A DNA stretch of 64,000 nucleotides from an uncultured Flavobacteriaceae bacterium (GCA_947502635.1 CANNAN010000015.1:45942-109941); one strand, 5' to 3'. Shown: positions 49,816 to 58,460, counted from the first letter of the stretch. Translations and numbers: made by a program. The notes: a model not told the origin generated them from the letters alone.

Positions 49816-51005
49816 ATAAAAAATTGTTGATTGATAAAATTTAGCATTAGTATTGAAAAGATTCCAGTGCAGCAATATGCCATAACAATTGGGAAAGTCG
49901 TGTTATTATAGAAACTACCAATAAAAATAGACATCGGAACTGATATAATAGTAGATACAGCTCCTATAAGGGAAGCTCCAAGACCTGCAATGTGCCCCAA
50001 AGGTTGCATGGCTAAAGCATTTAAATTTCCAACAAGAAGACCATAACTGAAAAGTTGTATAAACATGAATATTATAAATAACCATAAAGATGGAGAAACA
50101 AAGTAACTGATACTAAAAAAAAGTAAAGCTGAAAATAAACTATTCAGGATAGCAATTTTGGTTAATAATTTCATTCCCAAACCTAATACTAATTTGCTAT
50201 TAATGAATGAAGCCAAACCAATGCTACAGGCCAAAAGCGCAAAATAATATGGGTATTGGTTTCCTAATTGATATTGAAATTCAAAAATAGCTTGTGATAG
50301 ATTGAGGTATGTAATAAATATACCCGAGTATAAACCAAGGATAAGAATATATGTAAAGGTATGCTTATTGGTTAGTATTTCTTGAGTTGCTTTTAAAAAG
50401 TGTTTTGACTCAAAGCTTTTTTGCTTGTCTAGGGTTAGTGTTTCGGGCATTCTATACCTGAATAATAGAAATACCAAAGCACTAAAAATGATGTATATAA
50501 CAAACAAAATTCGCCAATTACTAATCATTATTATAGACTTCCCTAAGATAGGTGAGACAATAGGCATGAGTACATAAATCACCATAATAAAAGACATTGC
50601 TCTAGCCATTTTTCGCCCTTCAAATTTATCTCTAACAATCGCTACACTCATTACCCTTGGAGCGCCTAAGCCTATGCCCAGAAGTGTTTGTCCTATAAGT
50701 AAAATATTTAAATCTTTGGATACATAAGAAATGATACATCCTAAGATAAATAAGATTAAGCCATTATAAATAATAGGTTTGCGTCCAATAGTATCAGACA
50801 GGATACCGTAAAATAATTGACTAACCCCCAAGCCTAAGTATAATAAAGAAATAGTTAGCTGAATTTTGTTTTTGTCTTTTAATTGAAACTCGTTAGAAAC
50901 ATCCTGAAAGGCAGGTAAAAACATATTAATTGTTACCGATACCAAGGCCATGAGAAGTGCCACTACTATAATAAATTCAATAAAATTTGGTTTTTGATTT
51001 TTCAT
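49803..51005 (-). CDS. Bcr/CflA-type MFS drug-efflux transporter
   Basis: A 400-residue, 12-segment major facilitator. GILSDTIGRKPIIYNGLILF is motif A between TM2 and TM3, and LLGIGLGAPRVMSVAIVRDK is motif C-like, as in Bcr/CflA proton-coupled exporters. I use the ATG at 51005 (MKNQKPNFIEF) because the eight residues before it are not family-like. It follows a Crp/Fnr-family regulator by 52 bases on the same strand, suggesting regulator and pump form one unit. Exported compound unknown. Confidence 0.85.
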   Translation of the reverse strand: MKNQKPNFIEFIIVVALLMALVSVTINMFLPAFQDVSNEFQLKDKNKIQLTISLLYLGLGVSQLFYGILSDTIGRKPIIYNGLILFILGCIISYVSKDLNILLIGQTLLGIGLGAPRVMSVAIVRDKFEGRKMARAMSFIMVIYVLMPIVSPILGKSIIMISNWRILFVIYIIFSALVFLLFRYRMPETLTLDKQKSFESKHFLKATQEILTNKHTFTYILILGLYSGIFITYLNLSQAIFEFQYQLGNQYPYYFALLACSIGLASFINSKLVLGLGMKLLTKIAILNSLFSALLFFSISYFVSPSLWLFIIFMFIQLFSYGLLVGNLNALAMQPLGHIAGLGASLIGAVSTIISVPMSIFIGSFYNNTTFPIVMAYCCTGIFSILMLNFINQQFFIWKT

Positions 51006-51057
51006 CAAGCAAAAGTCGAAACTCACCAAATTAAATGCCTTAATCTAGATTAAGAAA

Positions 51058-51633
51058 TTATTTCTTTGCTAAAGAACGCCTAACTTTACTTAGGTGTTCG
51101 GGACTAATATTAAGGTAAGAAGCAATCATATACTGAGGTACACGAGGTTCTATATGACCATATTTTCTTTTAAATTCCAGATACCGCTGTGCTGCCGGTT
51201 TATTTAACTGGTGGAGAGTACGTTCCTGAAGTGAAATATAAGCCCGTTGGACTTTAAGTCGAAAAAAACGTTCCATGATAGGTACTTGCTGGAACAATGT
51301 TTCCAAATCAGTTTTATGAATTTGCGAAATACTGGTGTCTTCAAGAATATTTATGTGATATTGACTGGGCGTTTGGGTTAAAAAACTATGAATGTCTCCT
51401 ATCCATGTGTTTTCGGTTCCAATTTGTACAGTTATTTCTTTTGCTTGATTATCTATAAAATATACACGAAGAAGACCATGATTTATAAATCTAAAATATT
51501 TTGAGGTTTTTCCAAAAGATGTTATTTCTTCATTTTTATAGAATGATTTAGATTGAAATTTTGATAGTATTATTTCTAAATCAGAATCATTGATATCTAT
51601 GGTTTTCTTTAAATGTTCTATTAATTTTTTCAT
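51058..51633 (-). CDS. Crp/Fnr family transcriptional regulator
   Basis: A 191-residue regulator with an N-terminal cyclic-nucleotide-binding-type beta-roll (FGKTSKYFRFINHGLLRVYF, ITVQIGTENTWIGDIHSFL) and a C-terminal winged helix with QYMIASYLNISPEHLSKVRR as the recognition HTH. The phosphate-binding cassette of true CRP is not intact, so the effector is probably not cAMP. It lacks Fnr iron-sulfur cysteines. It lies directly upstream of the MFS and GNAT genes and probably controls them. Confidence 0.85.
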   Translation of the reverse strand: MKKLIEHLKKTIDINDSDLEIILSKFQSKSFYKNEEITSFGKTSKYFRFINHGLLRVYFIDNQAKEITVQIGTENTWIGDIHSFLTQTPSQYHINILEDTSISQIHKTDLETLFQQVPIMERFFRLKVQRAYISLQERTLHQLNKPAAQRYLEFKRKYGHIEPRVPQYMIASYLNISPEHLSKVRRSLAKK

Positions 51634-51715
51634 TAGATGTTTTACAACAATTACTATGGAACCGTTTCAATGTTTTATGTTTAACAAGAAACGAATTTAT
51701 ATTGTTTTTGATAAA

Positions 51716-51895
51716 TCACAAAACGTCCTTAATATCTTTATTTTCACTTTCATCATCTTTCTTTTCAACAAGCTCAATCGTATATTTAGGTAAATTATCT
51801 TTTTTGTAAAATGTTATAGGTACAGGCAATACAGATGCCAAAGCAATCATAAGTATTAAAGCAAAAAGCCTTAATGCCTTTTTTAAAGTTTTCAT
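51716..51895 (-). CDS. Small conserved-looking secreted or membrane protein, 59 residues
   Basis: An open frame of 59 codons. It starts MKTLKKALRL, a basic stretch, followed by a hydrophobic helix (FALILMIALASVLPVPITFY) and a polar, acidic tail (LVEKKDDESENKDIKDVL). Charge and hydrophobicity follow the normal pattern for a signal-anchored or exported small protein. It is alone on the minus strand between the Crp gene and the 127-residue gene. I do not know its function. Confidence 0.6.
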   Translation of the reverse strand: MKTLKKALRLFALILMIALASVLPVPITFYKKDNLPKYTIELVEKKDDESENKDIKDVL

Positions 51896-51951
51896 TGTAG
51901 TAATAGTAGTAAGATAGCCTAAAAGGATTTTATTATTTGATTTGTCTGATT

Positions 51952-51979
51952 GAGCACTTCGACTGCACTCAGTGTGACA
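51952..51979. repeat. REP-like intergenic element
   Basis: GAGCACTTCGACTGCACTC followed by AGTGTGACA resembles the dispersed palindromic element with a CTTCGACTGCGCTCAGTGTGAC-type core that I recall from many flavobacterial genomes. Only one copy is in this window. Confidence 0.5.
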
Positions 51980-52059
51980 TTGTATTTGCCCTTAGGCTAG
52001 TCTCAGATTAAAAATAATTGAAAATAGTGCCAGAATATTGGCAATGGGTTATAGAATAA

Positions 52060-52443
52060 TTACTCTATGAAGAGACTCTTAGACTTGATTGTGAATGTTT
52101 GAGCAATAAGATTTTGTTCTAGAAGATTATTGCAGTTTTCAAATAGTAGAATAGCTTCCTTTTGGGACTTAAAAGTCAGATTGAAATCAAAAGCATGCAT
52201 ATTTAATAAGGACTTAAAACTAAAAACAATATACTGATTAAAGGCTACTTTTTGAGACCTTTTGGTTAAAGGCTGGTATTCTTTAACAGTAGAATCATCA
52301 CTTCTGTATTTACTAACTAAAAGCTCGGTTTGTGGTCTTTCATAATTAGAAGAAACACTTGTAAATCCCGAAAATGATACTAAAGTGATTAATAAAGCGA
52401 GGTAACTAAATATGTTTTGTATTCTACTTATTGATAGCATCAA
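52060..52443 (-). CDS. Hypothetical protein at the end of the FecR/TonB operon
   Basis: A 127-residue protein (or 126 from the second Met) with a hydrophobic N-terminal helix (IFSYLALLITLVSFSGF) that may be a signal or anchor, then a polar domain containing VAFNQYIVFSFKSLLNMHAF and NCNNLLEQNLIAQTFTIKSK. I recognise no family. It follows the TonB receptor by only 14 bases, so it should be co-expressed and may act in the same uptake or signalling system. Its stop is followed by a gene-poor region. Confidence 0.55.
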   Translation of the reverse strand: MMLSISRIQNIFSYLALLITLVSFSGFTSVSSNYERPQTELLVSKYRSDDSTVKEYQPLTKRSQKVAFNQYIVFSFKSLLNMHAFDFNLTFKSQKEAILLFENCNNLLEQNLIAQTFTIKSKSLFIE

Positions 52444-52457
52444 ACAAAAATAAGCAT

Positions 52458-54806
52458 TTAAAAATAAATTCTTAAACTTACATTAGGCGTGATACCGAGA
52501 GATTCATTTTCAATGGTATTAATCTCATTATTATCATCCAAAGTATAATACGTGTTGATGATATTTTTCTTGTTTAAAACATTCCAAACCGATGCACCAA
52601 TAGTTGCCCGCGTTGTATCAGATATATCAAAGTCATAGGAGGCAGAGCAATCTGTTCGTAAATAATCTTCTAAGTTACTACTATTAGGACTTGTGTAAGT
52701 TATAACCCGATCTTCTGGATTGTCAGTTGTATTTGGAAGCGTGGTAGGTCTTCCAGAGTGCCAATTGAGTCCTAAGGCTAATTTAAGGGCATTTTGAGTA
52801 TAGGCCCCAGCAAAAGAGAATGTATGCCTGATATCTGTATTATTAGGAAACTTTTTACCTTCGTTTAAAGATGGAAATATATAGTTATTTTTACTAAAAG
52901 AATAGGAGATCCAACTGCTAACTGTATTGCCAAACTGTTTGTTTAACAAGACATCTAATCCTTTAATTTCATAACTTCCTATGCTGTTTATAAATTGATA
53001 TTGGTTTTGAAACCCCTGACTCCTTGTCGTAATACCATCTACTTTTTTTATATAGCCTTCGGCACTAATTAATAATTTGTTTTTGTTATAATGAATACCT
53101 GCTGATAATTGTTTGCTTTTTACTACAGGGACAGGGGAGATTGTTCTATTATCTGTAACGATATTATCACTATTATTATTAGATAGTACCCATCTACGAT
53201 TTTCAATACCTAAAAAATCATTTTGTAAATCAATAATCTGAGATGTTGTTTGGTGTTTAAATTCACCCAATAGCTCAAATTTGAAATTATTTAAAAAGCG
53301 TTGACTAAATCTTAGTCTGGGTTCTGCTAATAATAAATCAAATTTGCTTATATAATTTAAGCGTCCGCCTATAATTAGATTCGTTTTTGCATTATTCGAT
53401 AAAAGAGCAGTTTCCGCATAAATAGCATGACTTCTAATAACATCTTTAATATAGCTTCTAAAAATGGGATTGTTAACATCTTCTAAATTACTAATGCCAA
53501 TTTCAGAGAAATGGTAACCGCCATTTATTTTTAATTGGCGACTGTGTTTGTAATTAATATCAAATTTAGAAGTACCATCATATACTTCGTTTTCTTGAAT
53601 AAGACGTTGGTCGTTAATAAGATCAAAATTAGTAGCATCCAGATCATAGTTAGAAACATAGACTTGATACGTTGTTGAAAGCTTTTTTGTCCAATCTCTA
53701 GTATAAGTGAGTCCAATAGCCGAGTTTCGTTGCGAAAGTTTGCTTACCAAAGCCTCATCTCTAACATTGCTGGTTAGTTGTTCTTCGTAATTTAATTTAT
53801 TGTCTACATGTAATAAATGAAATCTAATTTTGTCTTTTTTAGATATATTATACAAGAATTTGGCAGTAACATCGTAAAAATAAAAGCTCTCATTTTGAGA
53901 GATGGTATTATTACTGGATTTACTAAAATCTGAATCGTCAAAAACACGTTTGAGGTATTGGTCGTAAGTAGGAGTCACAATTAAATCGGTGACAGAGCGG
54001 CGTGTCGATAATTGTAGCTCTGTTTTTTTAGACAAAGGAATTTTGGCGTATCCGTCGGCATTAAGTAAATTAAAACCAATTCCTGCTTTAAACTCGTTAT
54101 CAATATTATCTGGTAACTGTAAATCTATAATACTCGAAATACCATCGCCATATTTAGCACTGGTGCCATTTTTATATACACTAACACGTTTGGTTGTATG
54201 CGGATTAAAAGCAGAAATAAGTCCGAAGAAATGACCAGATTGATACATTTTTATACCGTCCCATAATAATAAGTTTTGATCGTGGGTTCCGCCTCTAACA
54301 TTTATATTCGATACAGTTTCGTCTGTACTTATAACACCTGGAAGTGCCTGAATGGTTTGTAAAACGTCAGGTTCTATTAAACCAGGAAGAATCCCAAATA
54401 ATTCTGGTTTTATGCTAATAGAACCATCATTAAGTTTGGTGATACCACTAGTAAGATAATTGGTAACAACAACCTCTTCAAGTTTTTGCAACCTGTAATT
54501 GCTTTTTTCTTTTTCTAAAAGTTTAATAGCAACAAAGCGACTATCTAATAATTGAAAATCTAGTTTGGTTTCTTCTTTGAGTAGTTCTAAAATAATTTCT
54601 AGAGCCAAACCTTCGGAGGGTAAGGCGATTTCTTTGTCTCTAATTGTTTCATCTACATAAGAAAAACTAATATTGTAACGTTCTTCAAGGATATTTAAAA
54701 TAGATAGCAGCGGTTGCTTTTCTTTTTGAATGGTTTGTGCTTTGAGGTTAACGACATTCAAAAAAAACAATAAAGAAAAAAAAGAAAGAATACCTTTTCT
54801 ACTCAC
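52458..54806 (-). CDS. STN-domain TonB-dependent receptor (FecA-like transducer)
   Basis: A 782-residue outer-membrane receptor. After a signal peptide (ends LKAQ), residues ~30-95 form a secretin/TonB short N-terminal (STN) domain (LSILNILEERYNISFSYVDE, EGLALEIILELLKEETKLDF), the part that talks to a FecR-type anti-sigma factor. LQKLEEVVVTNYL marks the TonB-box region. The plug follows (VLQTIQALPGVIS, NINVRGGTHDQNLLLWDG, VSVYKNGTSAKYGDGISSII), then the barrel ending NVSLRIYF. It overlaps the fecR stop by 8 bases. Ligand unknown; no SusD partner is present. Confidence 0.9.
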   Translation of the reverse strand: MSRKGILSFFSLLFFLNVVNLKAQTIQKEKQPLLSILNILEERYNISFSYVDETIRDKEIALPSEGLALEIILELLKEETKLDFQLLDSRFVAIKLLEKEKSNYRLQKLEEVVVTNYLTSGITKLNDGSISIKPELFGILPGLIEPDVLQTIQALPGVISTDETVSNINVRGGTHDQNLLLWDGIKMYQSGHFFGLISAFNPHTTKRVSVYKNGTSAKYGDGISSIIDLQLPDNIDNEFKAGIGFNLLNADGYAKIPLSKKTELQLSTRRSVTDLIVTPTYDQYLKRVFDDSDFSKSSNNTISQNESFYFYDVTAKFLYNISKKDKIRFHLLHVDNKLNYEEQLTSNVRDEALVSKLSQRNSAIGLTYTRDWTKKLSTTYQVYVSNYDLDATNFDLINDQRLIQENEVYDGTSKFDINYKHSRQLKINGGYHFSEIGISNLEDVNNPIFRSYIKDVIRSHAIYAETALLSNNAKTNLIIGGRLNYISKFDLLLAEPRLRFSQRFLNNFKFELLGEFKHQTTSQIIDLQNDFLGIENRRWVLSNNNSDNIVTDNRTISPVPVVKSKQLSAGIHYNKNKLLISAEGYIKKVDGITTRSQGFQNQYQFINSIGSYEIKGLDVLLNKQFGNTVSSWISYSFSKNNYIFPSLNEGKKFPNNTDIRHTFSFAGAYTQNALKLALGLNWHSGRPTTLPNTTDNPEDRVITYTSPNSSNLEDYLRTDCSASYDFDISDTTRATIGASVWNVLNKKNIINTYYTLDDNNEINTIENESLGITPNVSLRIYF

Positions 54807-55695
54807 GTTTTAATATTATAGTATGGTTTGTTTTACTATAAGTTACACGTAAAGGTAAGGTAATTGCCTTAATGGCCACATCTATATTGTCATGTGCAAA
54901 GCTACCTGTAAATAGCTGTTCCGAATCAATATTCATTAAAGTAACCTGAACACCATATTGTCTTTCAAATTCAGCAATAACTGTTTTATAGGGAGCACTT
55001 TTAAAAGTACTTTCGTTATTTAGCCACGAAGGTTCCGAGCGGTTTTCTTTTTCTTTAGCAATTATTTTCCCATCAATAATTAAAAAACTGTCACCAGGAT
55101 TTAACTTTGTTTCTCGGGAATTATAAGTAACGCCAACTAAACCTTCGTAGCAAATAACCTCAAAATAATTGTCCCATTGCTTTACATTAAATTGAGTTCC
55201 GTAAACAGTCACAAGTCCTGTTTTTGTTTTTACTTTAAATGATGAACCTTTAGCAACTTTAAAAAAAGCTTCACCATTAAGTTCGACTTCTCTATTATGT
55301 TTCCAATCTTTTTTATTGAAAGTTAATAGTGATTTTGCATTTAATGACACACTAGAGGCATCGGGTAATTCTATAGTTGTTTTTTGAGCAAATTCAGTCG
55401 TTATACTAGTATCTAAAGTGGTTGTATAATAATATAAGCTGAAACAAATGGCAAGTATAGCTGCAACACGCATGAATGGTTTAAACCAATGCGCCGATTG
55501 CTTTTTACTACTCTTAATTGTGTTTAAAACAGTATCTAGTTCTTCAGACACGTTATAATCATCTATCTTAAAAGCTTGTAAGCCCTGATTTAACTTTACT
55601 AAATCATCATAATCTTCAAGTGCTTTAAACGCTTCAAGTTCTTCATCATTTAGATCGTTATCTAACCATTTCGATATTAAAATTTCTCTGTCCAT
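54799..55695 (-). CDS. fecR: FecR family anti-sigma factor
   Basis: A 298-residue single-pass regulator. The cytoplasmic N-terminus (about 1-70) should bind the sigma factor. A membrane helix runs about 75-92 (MRVAAILAICFSLYYY). The FecR domain follows (IELPDASSVSLNAKSLLTFN, REVELNGEAFFKVAKGSSFK, GLVTVYGTQFNVKQWDNYF), then a DUF4974-like C-terminus (YKTVIAEFERQYGVQVTLMN, FTGSFAHDNIDVAIKAITLP) that contacts the receptor STN domain. It is preceded by a promoter-like element shared with the gene at 56532. Confidence 0.92.
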   Translation of the reverse strand: MDREILISKWLDNDLNDEELEAFKALEDYDDLVKLNQGLQAFKIDDYNVSEELDTVLNTIKSSKKQSAHWFKPFMRVAAILAICFSLYYYTTTLDTSITTEFAQKTTIELPDASSVSLNAKSLLTFNKKDWKHNREVELNGEAFFKVAKGSSFKVKTKTGLVTVYGTQFNVKQWDNYFEVICYEGLVGVTYNSRETKLNPGDSFLIIDGKIIAKEKENRSEPSWLNNESTFKSAPYKTVIAEFERQYGVQVTLMNIDSEQLFTGSFAHDNIDVAIKAITLPLRVTYSKTNHTIILKRE

Positions 55696-55710
55696 GATTC
55701 CTTATTCAAC

Positions 55711-55744
55711 TATATAACAGTTAACTTTTATTTTTTCCTACCCT
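55711..55744 (-). promoter_or_regulatory. Putative ECF-sigma promoter of the fecR operon
   Basis: Read on the minus strand: CAGGGTAGGAA (upstream box, core AGGGTAGG at 55744-55737), a 16-base spacer after AGGGTAGG, then CTGTTATATA (55720-55711), 15 bases before the fecR ATG. The same two boxes with the same spacing precede the divergent lipoprotein gene. It is unlike the TAnnTTTG housekeeping box. Confidence 0.7.
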
Positions 55745-55776
55745 GGATTTAATTTTTTTTCAAAAAACTTAAATTT

Positions 55777-55824
55777 AGTGTTCAGTGTTCAGTGTTCAGT
55801 GTTCAGTGTTCAGTGTTCAGTGTT
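55777..55824. repeat. AGTGTTC heptamer tandem repeat
   Basis: Six exact copies of AGTGTTC plus a partial seventh (AGTGTT). The array lies between the sigma-factor stop (55901) and the fecR promoter element, 32 bases upstream of the latter's upstream box. Confidence 0.95.
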
Positions 55825-55900
55825 GCTTTGTGACTTTGCGAGAAAAAAACAAATTTTCAAAAAACAAAAATACCAAAAGTTAATTTTTCAACTCCTAACT

Positions 55901-56416
55901 TTATAGCTCCTTAATATCCTTCCGTAGTTTTTCCAAAGCACCATAAATACGTTTTTCAACTGCTTTAGTAGAAATCTCTAAAAGTGCTGCAATTTCCTTG
56001 AAACGTTTTCCTTCAACACGATTCATCATAAAAGCAACCCGCTGTGCTTCTGTTAAATTAGCCAATGCTTTTTGTAATTTATCGTTATACTCACTTTCCT
56101 GCATTATAAATTCAGGACTTTCATTGGTGTACATTTTAGGTTTGGTCTGCTGATGTTTTAAAACAACTTTTTGATGTGCAGCTTCATTCAACATTAAATT
56201 ATTGGCTGTTGTAAACACAAAACTCTTTGCTTTATCTGGAGAAATTTTTGCGCAGTTTTCCCAAAGTTTAACAAAAGCTTCCTGTACTTTATCTTTTGGG
56301 TTTAATAATTCGCCAAATTTATAGTAAAGAAAGTTGTGTAAATCTTTGGAGTGTTTATTAAATATAGAGGAAAACATACGTTCTTCACAAATGTTTTCAT
56401 GTAGTTGTTTCGCCAT
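55901..56416 (-). CDS. ECF RNA polymerase sigma factor (FecI-like)
   Basis: A 171-residue sigma-70 group 4 factor. Region 2 has FNKHSKDLHNFLYYKFG, DKVQEAFVKLWENCAKI and KSFVFTTANNLMLNE. Region 4 has ALANLTEAQRVAFMMNRVEG and FKEIAALLEISTKAVEKRIY as the -35-recognition HTH. It lies upstream of the FecR anti-sigma factor and STN receptor, the classical surface-signalling order, but with 205 bases and a separate promoter-like element before fecR. It is divergent from the repeat lipoprotein. Confidence 0.93.
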   Translation of the reverse strand: MAKQLHENICEERMFSSIFNKHSKDLHNFLYYKFGELLNPKDKVQEAFVKLWENCAKISPDKAKSFVFTTANNLMLNEAAHQKVVLKHQQTKPKMYTNESPEFIMQESEYNDKLQKALANLTEAQRVAFMMNRVEGKRFKEIAALLEISTKAVEKRIYGALEKLRKDIKEL

Positions 56417-56462
56417 GTACTATTGGTGATTAGTGATGCTAAATTAAAAAAAAAGAAAACAC

Positions 56463-56496
56463 AGGGTAGGAATTTTTAAAGTTATCCTGTTTTATA
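56463..56496 (+). promoter_or_regulatory. Putative ECF-sigma promoter of the repeat lipoprotein
   Basis: AGGGTAGG at 56463-56470 (with a C before and AA after), a 16-base spacer, and CTGTTTTATA at 56487-56496. The upstream box is identical over 11 bases to that before fecR, the downstream box matches 9 of 10, and spacing is equal. A start just downstream would place the ATG at 56532 behind a ~25-30 base leader. Confidence 0.7.
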
Positions 56497-56531
56497 TTCA
56501 AAAAGCTATGTTTAACCCAAAATTAAATATC

Positions 56532-58301
56532 ATGAAATCTAAAATGAGAATATTATTATTAATACCTTTTTTTGCTCTTTTATTCTTTACTTCATGTCAG
56601 GAAGAGACCGTAGATATTACGCCTCCTGCAGAAAGTGAAGCACTTGTTGCTAATTCTATGCTAACAAGTTTTATTAGCTCCACGTCTGCCAAGGACGGAT
56701 CTGCAGATAATATTATTGATAAAGCAAGTTGCTTGTCTGTCGAATTACCAGTAACTGTTGTTGTTAATGGTCTTGAAATTATTGTTGACTCTACTGAAGA
56801 CTATAAAGTTATCGAGGCCATCTTTAATAAGTTTGAAGATGATGAAGACAAACTAGATATTGTTTTTCCTATTACCATTGTTTTAGCAGATCATACAGAG
56901 ATTGTTCTTAACAATCGTGAAGATTTAGAAAACTTAATTAAGGAATGTAGAGATGAAAATGAACCAGATGATGATATTGAATGTATCGATTTTCAGTACC
57001 CCATATCTTTTTCAGTTTACGATACAGAATTTCAGGTTATAGATGTTGTAACAGTTGAAGACGATAGAGCATTACACCGTTTTGTTAAGCGTGTTGCAAA
57101 TGCAGAAGTTTTAGCAAGTCTTAATTTTCCTGTAACGATGCTTTTAGCAGATGGTTCTTCTGTTGTTGTAAATAATAATGAAGAATTGGAAAGTACTATT
57201 AATGAAGCAAAAGATGCTTGTGATGAAGATGATGATAATGATTATGGTGATGACGATTTTACTAAAGAGCGTTTAGATGAGTATTTAAAAATTTGTCCTT
57301 GGGTTGTGCATGAATTTGAAAGAAACGAGCAAGATAATACGGCTAAGTACAAAGAATATGCTTTAAATTTTAAAGAAGATAATATTGTTGTTATGCGGGC
57401 AAGGGATGGAGATATTTTAACAGGTACTTGGAGTACGCGTGTAACAGATAGAGGTGCACTTTTAAAGTTAGAATTTGAGAATCTAGCAGATTTTACTTTA
57501 GAGTGGATTGTATACGATATTGAATATGGTAAAATTAAGCTTTATGAAGTTGGAGGTAACAGAATTATCATGAAGAAAAATTGTGATGTTGTTATTGATA
57601 TTACTAAAGAAAGAATTAAAAACTATTTACAAGAATGTTTATGGCGAGTAGCACGTTTAAGTGTTGATGGTGCCGATAACGAAAAAGATTATATAGGAAC
57701 CCCTTTAAGATTTTTAGAAAACGATGTTGTTAAAATTAGAGTAAATGGCGAATTAGTTGAAGGAACTTACGAAATAGGCGTAAGAAATACTGGTTTCGTT
57801 TTAAAAATTACTTTAGAGGGAAGACCCGATTTAAAACTAGAATGGTTAATTACTTTCTTAGAGCCAGGTTTAATTAAGCTTGAAAATGAGAATAACAAAA
57901 TGGTATTGAAAAGACATTGTCCAGATGAAGATATAGACTATATAAATGATGTTCTTGTCTCTGGATTAGTATGGGAAGTTGCTACTTACATTACAGATGG
58001 AGATGTAAATAAAACGGATGAATATGCTGAACATGCATTAAGGTTTTTTGAAGACGGGCATATGGATGTAACAGCTCCAGGTGGTGGTTTAGATTTTATA
58101 AAAGGTTCTTGGTTAGCTCATAGGAATGATGGTTTATTTCTTGGTATGAAATTCGATGTTGAAGAGCAATTTGCACCTTTTCATCTGCTTAACCACAGAT
58201 GGGTAATAAAAACTATTACGGAAAATAGAATTGAATTAAAAGATTACGATGCTAATGGTGGAATAGAAAGAATACTAGTTCTTGAACAAGTAGAATGGTA
58301 A
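56532..58301 (+). CDS. Repeat-containing surface lipoprotein linked to the ECF system
   Basis: About 589 residues from the ATG at 56532; an in-frame ATG at 56508 is possible but too close to the promoter element. A signal ends in a lipobox (LLFFTSC). Numbering from 56508, four ~40-44-residue units with LPV/FPI-type strands have their prolines at 81, 121, 165 and 208 (SVELPVTVVVNG, DIVFPITIVLADHTEIV, DFQYPISFSV, LNFPVTMLLADGS). Three ~110-residue units then start near CPW263-265, CLW377-379 and W489, each with GTW/GTY/GSW and a final L/I-K-type strand, recalling lipocalin-like folds. It is very acidic. Likely a surface ligand-binding or adhesive protein; function unknown. Confidence 0.7.
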   Translation: MKSKMRILLLIPFFALLFFTSCQEETVDITPPAESEALVANSMLTSFISSTSAKDGSADNIIDKASCLSVELPVTVVVNGLEIIVDSTEDYKVIEAIFNKFEDDEDKLDIVFPITIVLADHTEIVLNNREDLENLIKECRDENEPDDDIECIDFQYPISFSVYDTEFQVIDVVTVEDDRALHRFVKRVANAEVLASLNFPVTMLLADGSSVVVNNNEELESTINEAKDACDEDDDNDYGDDDFTKERLDEYLKICPWVVHEFERNEQDNTAKYKEYALNFKEDNIVVMRARDGDILTGTWSTRVTDRGALLKLEFENLADFTLEWIVYDIEYGKIKLYEVGGNRIIMKKNCDVVIDITKERIKNYLQECLWRVARLSVDGADNEKDYIGTPLRFLENDVVKIRVNGELVEGTYEIGVRNTGFVLKITLEGRPDLKLEWLITFLEPGLIKLENENNKMVLKRHCPDEDIDYINDVLVSGLVWEVATYITDGDVNKTDEYAEHALRFFEDGHMDVTAPGGGLDFIKGSWLAHRNDGLFLGMKFDVEEQFAPFHLLNHRWVIKTITENRIELKDYDANGGIERILVLEQVEW

Positions 58302-58378
58302 TCTAACTGTTTTGATTAAAAAAGGAAAAACTTATCTTTCGGTTTGTTAGGTTAATTAGAGTTAAGTCTCCTTTATAC

Positions 58379-58413
58379 AAGCTGTCAAATTATATAATTT
58401 GACAGCTTTTTTT
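58379..58413 (+). terminator. Terminator after the repeat lipoprotein
   Basis: AAGCTGTCAAAT (58379-58390) pairs perfectly with ATTTGACAGCTT (58397-58408), loop TATATA, followed by a T-run to 58413. It lies 77 bases after the stop codon. Confidence 0.9.
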
Positions 58414-58460
58414 ATTCTATTTTTTATAATAAGCCTCTTTATTAATACGCTTCAAATCAT

